From Nostoc sp. UHCC 0926 (lineage in GTDB: Bacteria; Cyanobacteriota; Cyanobacteriia; Cyanobacteriales; Nostocaceae), in the NCBI RefSeq assembly GCF_028623165.1, contig NZ_CP117768.1, positions 5,832,001 through 5,896,000 of the forward strand: a stretch of DNA of 64,000 bases, written 5' to 3'. Below the pieces are notes generated by a model. The model saw nothing but the letters and a program-made list of their open reading frames with translations, made no database searches and was not told where the DNA came from. A program made the translations under genes and the position numbers. Shown here in pieces: positions 61,472 through 64,000 of this stretch (positions are counted from its first letter, which is position 1; each line of letters begins with the position of its first letter).

Positions 61472-63283
61472 ATGACTGACGTTCCCGCAGTTCGCATTCG
61501 CAATTTTTGTATTATTGCTCACATCGACCACGGGAAATCAACCCTTGCCGATCGCTTGCTGCAAGCTACTGGCACTGTTGGAGACCGACAGATGAAGGAA
61601 CAGTTTCTCGACAATATGGATCTGGAACGGGAGCGCGGGATTACAATTAAGCTGCAAGCTGCCCGGATGAACTACACAGCTAAGGATGGTCAGCAGTATG
61701 TGCTGAACTTAATTGATACTCCGGGACATGTGGATTTCTCTTATGAAGTCTCCCGCTCTCTTGTGGCTTGTGAAGGAGCGCTATTGGTAGTAGATGCGTC
61801 CCAAGGTGTGGAAGCGCAAACTTTGGCGAATGTATATTTAGCGTTAGAGAATAACCTGGAAATTATCCCGGTTTTGAATAAAATTGATTTGCCAGGGGCT
61901 GAACCAGAACGCGTAATAGGCGAAATTGAAGAAATTATCGGTCTAGATTGCAGTGGTGCGATTCTGGCCTCTGCTAAAGAAGGAATTGGTATTGATCAGA
62001 TTTTAGAAGCAGTTGTCGAGCGGATACCGCCACCACCGAATACGATAAATGAACGCTTACGGGCATTAATATTTGATAGCTATTACGACAGCTACCGGGG
62101 AGTAATTGTGTATTTCCGGGTGATGGATGGCACCGTGAAAAAAGGCGATCGCATCCATTTAATGGCATCCGGTAAAGAATTTGAAATTGATGAGTTAGGC
62201 GTCCTTTCTCCTACTCAAAAGCAAGTTGAAGAACTGCACGCTGGGGAAGTCGGCTATTTAGGAGCGGCAATTAGAGCTGTAGCTGATGCCCGGGTAGGAG
62301 ACACAATTACCCTAAGTAAGGCGAAAGCGGAGTCACCCTTACCAGGTTACGCAGAAGCCAACCCGATGGTTTATTGTGGGATGTTCCCCATTGATGCTGA
62401 TCAATTTGAAGACTTGCGGGAAGCCTTAGAAAAGCTCGAACTCAACGATGCGGCACTGCACTACGAACCAGAAACTTCTAGCGCGATGGGGTTTGGTTTC
62501 CGTTGCGGATTTTTGGGCTTGCTGCACATGGAAATTGTCCAGGAACGGCTAGAGCGAGAGTATAATCTCGATTTAATCATTACAGCCCCCTCGGTGGTTT
62601 ATAAGGTGATCACCCTGAAAGGGGAGGAAGTGTACATCGATAATCCCAGCCGTTTACCTTCCCCCAACGATCGCCAAAAAATTGAAGAACCCTACGTCCA
62701 AGTAGAGATGATTACGCCGGAAACCTATGTCGGCAGCTTGATGGAGTTGTCACAAAATCGCCGTGGCATTTTCAAGGATATGAAATATCTCACCCAAGGA
62801 CGAACCACCCTCACCTACGAACTCCCCTTGGCGGAAGTTGTGACTGACTTTTTTGACCAGATGAAGTCGCGATCGCGCGGTTATGCCAGCATGGAATATC
62901 ACCTGATTGGCTACCGTGAAAATCCTCTGGTGAAGCTGGATATCATGATTAACGGCGATCCGGTAGATTCCTTGGCGATGATTGTACACCGGGATAAAGC
63001 TTACAACGTCGGGCGGTCAATGGCAGAAAAACTCAAGGAACTAATTCCCCGCCATCAATTTAAAGTGCCAATTCAGGCATCTATTGGTAGTAAAGTTATC
63101 GCCAGTGAACACATCCCCGCCTTGCGGAAAGACGTTCTAGCTAAGTGCTACGGTGGTGACATCAGCCGGAAGAAAAAACTATTACAGAAGCAAGCAAAAG
63201 GTAAAAAGCGAATGAAATCTGTAGGTACAGTGGACGTACCCCAGGAAGCCTTTATGGCAGTACTGCGCTTGGATCAAAGCTAA
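61472..63283 (+). CDS. lepA: Elongation factor 4 (LepA)
   Basis: A 603-residue translational GTPase. G motifs: AHIDHGKSTLADRL (G1), GITIKLQAARM (G2), DTPGHVDFSYEV (G3), NKIDLPGAEP (G4) and SAKEGIG (G5). Domains II and III follow, then the LepA-specific C-terminal part (IPALRKDVLAKCYGGDISRK, KKLLQKQAKGKKRMKSVG). LepA acts on stalled or mispositioned ribosomes and in ribosome assembly. Length and both ends are canonical. It is monocistronic here. Confidence 0.98.
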   Translation: MTDVPAVRIRNFCIIAHIDHGKSTLADRLLQATGTVGDRQMKEQFLDNMDLERERGITIKLQAARMNYTAKDGQQYVLNLIDTPGHVDFSYEVSRSLVACEGALLVVDASQGVEAQTLANVYLALENNLEIIPVLNKIDLPGAEPERVIGEIEEIIGLDCSGAILASAKEGIGIDQILEAVVERIPPPPNTINERLRALIFDSYYDSYRGVIVYFRVMDGTVKKGDRIHLMASGKEFEIDELGVLSPTQKQVEELHAGEVGYLGAAIRAVADARVGDTITLSKAKAESPLPGYAEANPMVYCGMFPIDADQFEDLREALEKLELNDAALHYEPETSSAMGFGFRCGFLGLLHMEIVQERLEREYNLDLIITAPSVVYKVITLKGEEVYIDNPSRLPSPNDRQKIEEPYVQVEMITPETYVGSLMELSQNRRGIFKDMKYLTQGRTTLTYELPLAEVVTDFFDQMKSRSRGYASMEYHLIGYRENPLVKLDIMINGDPVDSLAMIVHRDKAYNVGRSMAEKLKELIPRHQFKVPIQASIGSKVIASEHIPALRKDVLAKCYGGDISRKKKLLQKQAKGKKRMKSVGTVDVPQEAFMAVLRLDQS

Positions 63284-63328
63284 TTTAAAAGTGCTTAATC
63301 CTCACAGACAATTGGCTGCGGCTACATC

Positions 63329-63613
63329 TCAACCTGAAAAAACATAAAACAGACCTAACCCCCCAGCCCCCTTCCGTACTAGGGTTGGGGGAGTCAAAGC
63401 CCAATACATAGATTCTCCAGTCTTGCGCCATTGATCGAACTGCTCAAATGAATAGTCGCATTCAGGAATACCATCTGGTGAAGTTGTTTTCACTTCGATC
63501 CAATAGCTCAAATCCCAAATTGTTTTGCCATCAATTTCGTCAAATTCATCAAAACAAACAAGCTCAGATTCAAGTTCAGACGCTTCAAACGAAAAATTGG
63601 GAAAACGAGTTAT
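63329..63613 (-). pseudogene. Hypothetical protein, 5' end cut off by a repeat element
   Basis: The frame reads back from the stop at 63329 through DYSFEQFDQWRKTGESMYWA, SYWIEVKTTSPDGIPE and FDEFDEIDGKTIWDLSYW to about 63613, where GAATTGGTA appears on this strand, the same end as the 226-bp element at 5802-6027. No ATG of its own remains in the coding part before the element, except weak internal TTG codons. The end (LVRKGAGGLGLFYVFSG) is made of a dispersed repeat, so both ends may be altered. No family recognised. Confidence 0.55.
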
Positions 63614-64000
63614 ACCAATTCACGAAAACCCTGATACAAACAGATTTATCGTAGGGGCATGGCAATGCCCATACGTGTCAACTTAAGCCAAAACCCTTTT
63701 CAAACCTCGTTTACAGCCTCTGGCTGGAAATGCTCTTTCATTGCGGCTCTGCCGCAAGTCTTGAGGCGGCAGCCCCCCCGTTAGGCATTCCCAGTCAGAG
63801 ACTCTTAACGAGACAACGAGACAATCTCTAAAAGCTGTTTCTAAACTGGCTTTCACTTTAAGTTGACACCAATGGGCAATGCCATGCCCCTACCAACGTA
63901 TTTGTAAGCTAATGCCTCAAAGATGATCAATAATGCTTACTTATTGATCATCTTTGAGGATTTATTGACAAGATGCGCTTATCCTGACCTTGCTTATTAT
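63614..64000. other. Repeat-rich end of window
   Basis: From the TACCAATTC end onward the sequence is non-coding and palindromic: GGGGCATGGCAATGCCC (63655-63671) and its inverted relative GGGCAATGCCATGCCC (63879-63894), CGGCTCTGCCGC (63742-63753), and TTTAAGTTGACACCAATG at 63857. It looks like an element, or nested repeats, running to about 63905. No gene. Confidence 0.55.
63915..63959. repeat. Perfect 19-bp inverted repeat
   Basis: CCTCAAAGATGATCAATAA (63915-63933) and its exact reverse complement (63941-63959) are separated by TGCTTAC. It has no T-run and lies in a gene-free area. Confidence 0.85.

Noticed and set aside
1..64000. tRNA or rRNA genes
   Set aside because: Looked for T-loop (GGTTCGA..) with matching acceptor stems and for conserved rRNA blocks; none found.

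Overview
The window looks like chromosome from a filamentous, heterocyst-type (Nostoc/Anabaena-like) cyanobacterium. The reasons are many HIP1 octamers (GCGATCGC), heptamer short tandem repeats, a Mo-dependent nitrogenase C-terminal domain protein, a plant-type [2Fe-2S] ferredoxin, a demethylphylloquinone reductase (NdbB), a Tab2/Atab2 protein, a PEP-CTERM protein and several Ser/Thr kinases. The species cannot be named from sequence alone.

Layout. 0.5-5.5 kb: a small unknown protein, a GIY-YIG protein, a YARHG kinase, a Mo-nitro_C protein, a cupin and a creatininase-family hydrolase. 5.7-12.6 kb: a defence-type patch with a DUF1016 nuclease gene broken by a 226-bp mini-element, a frameshifted Uma2 gene, and a 1,399-residue P-loop (NACHT/STAND-like) protein with a C-terminal CHAT protease, flanked by two direct copies of a 21-bp-period repeat array. 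12.6-25.5 kb: Na/Pi transporter, photolyase, a gene with one internal TGA, membrane protein, MFS exporter, PEP-CTERM protein and glycosyltransferase. 25.9-28.4 kb: a cobalamin-riboswitch cobalt-handling operon (cbtB, membrane metal protein, DUF1636) with a dyad-repeat array inside it. 28.4-32 kb: HbpS-like protein, LuxR-type regulator, active HtrA-like protease and a paralogue that has lost its catalytic His and Ser. 32.2-34.5 kb: an ATPase plus DUF4435/TOPRIM-like pair resembling PARIS, downstream of the decayed tail of what may be a restriction-modification enzyme. 34.8-45.7 kb: hemD, ferredoxin, a nonsense-mutated hsp20, SMR transporter, integrase and TnpB remnants, nrdG-like gene, DUF5615 protein, HAD hydrolase, ndbB, a 17-unit repeat array, Tab2 and TldE/PmbA. 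46.1-48.7 kb: a GC-rich foreign hydrolase gene between two decayed copies of the same IS. 48.7-64 kb: small membrane proteins, two Ser/Thr kinases (one with WD40 repeats), GH57 glycosidase, Nfu, a sensor histidine kinase, an RHH-like protein and lepA.

Two themes stand out. First, decay: at least seven genes carry a frameshift, a nonsense codon or an insertion, and fragments of tyrosine recombinase, TnpB, two transposase types and universal-stress-protein domains are scattered through the window. Second, repeats: five arrays from three unrelated sequence families all share a 21-bp period. The best candidate systems are the P-loop/CHAT protein, the PARIS-like ATPase/TOPRIM pair, and the riboswitch-controlled cobalt operon with its internal dyad array.
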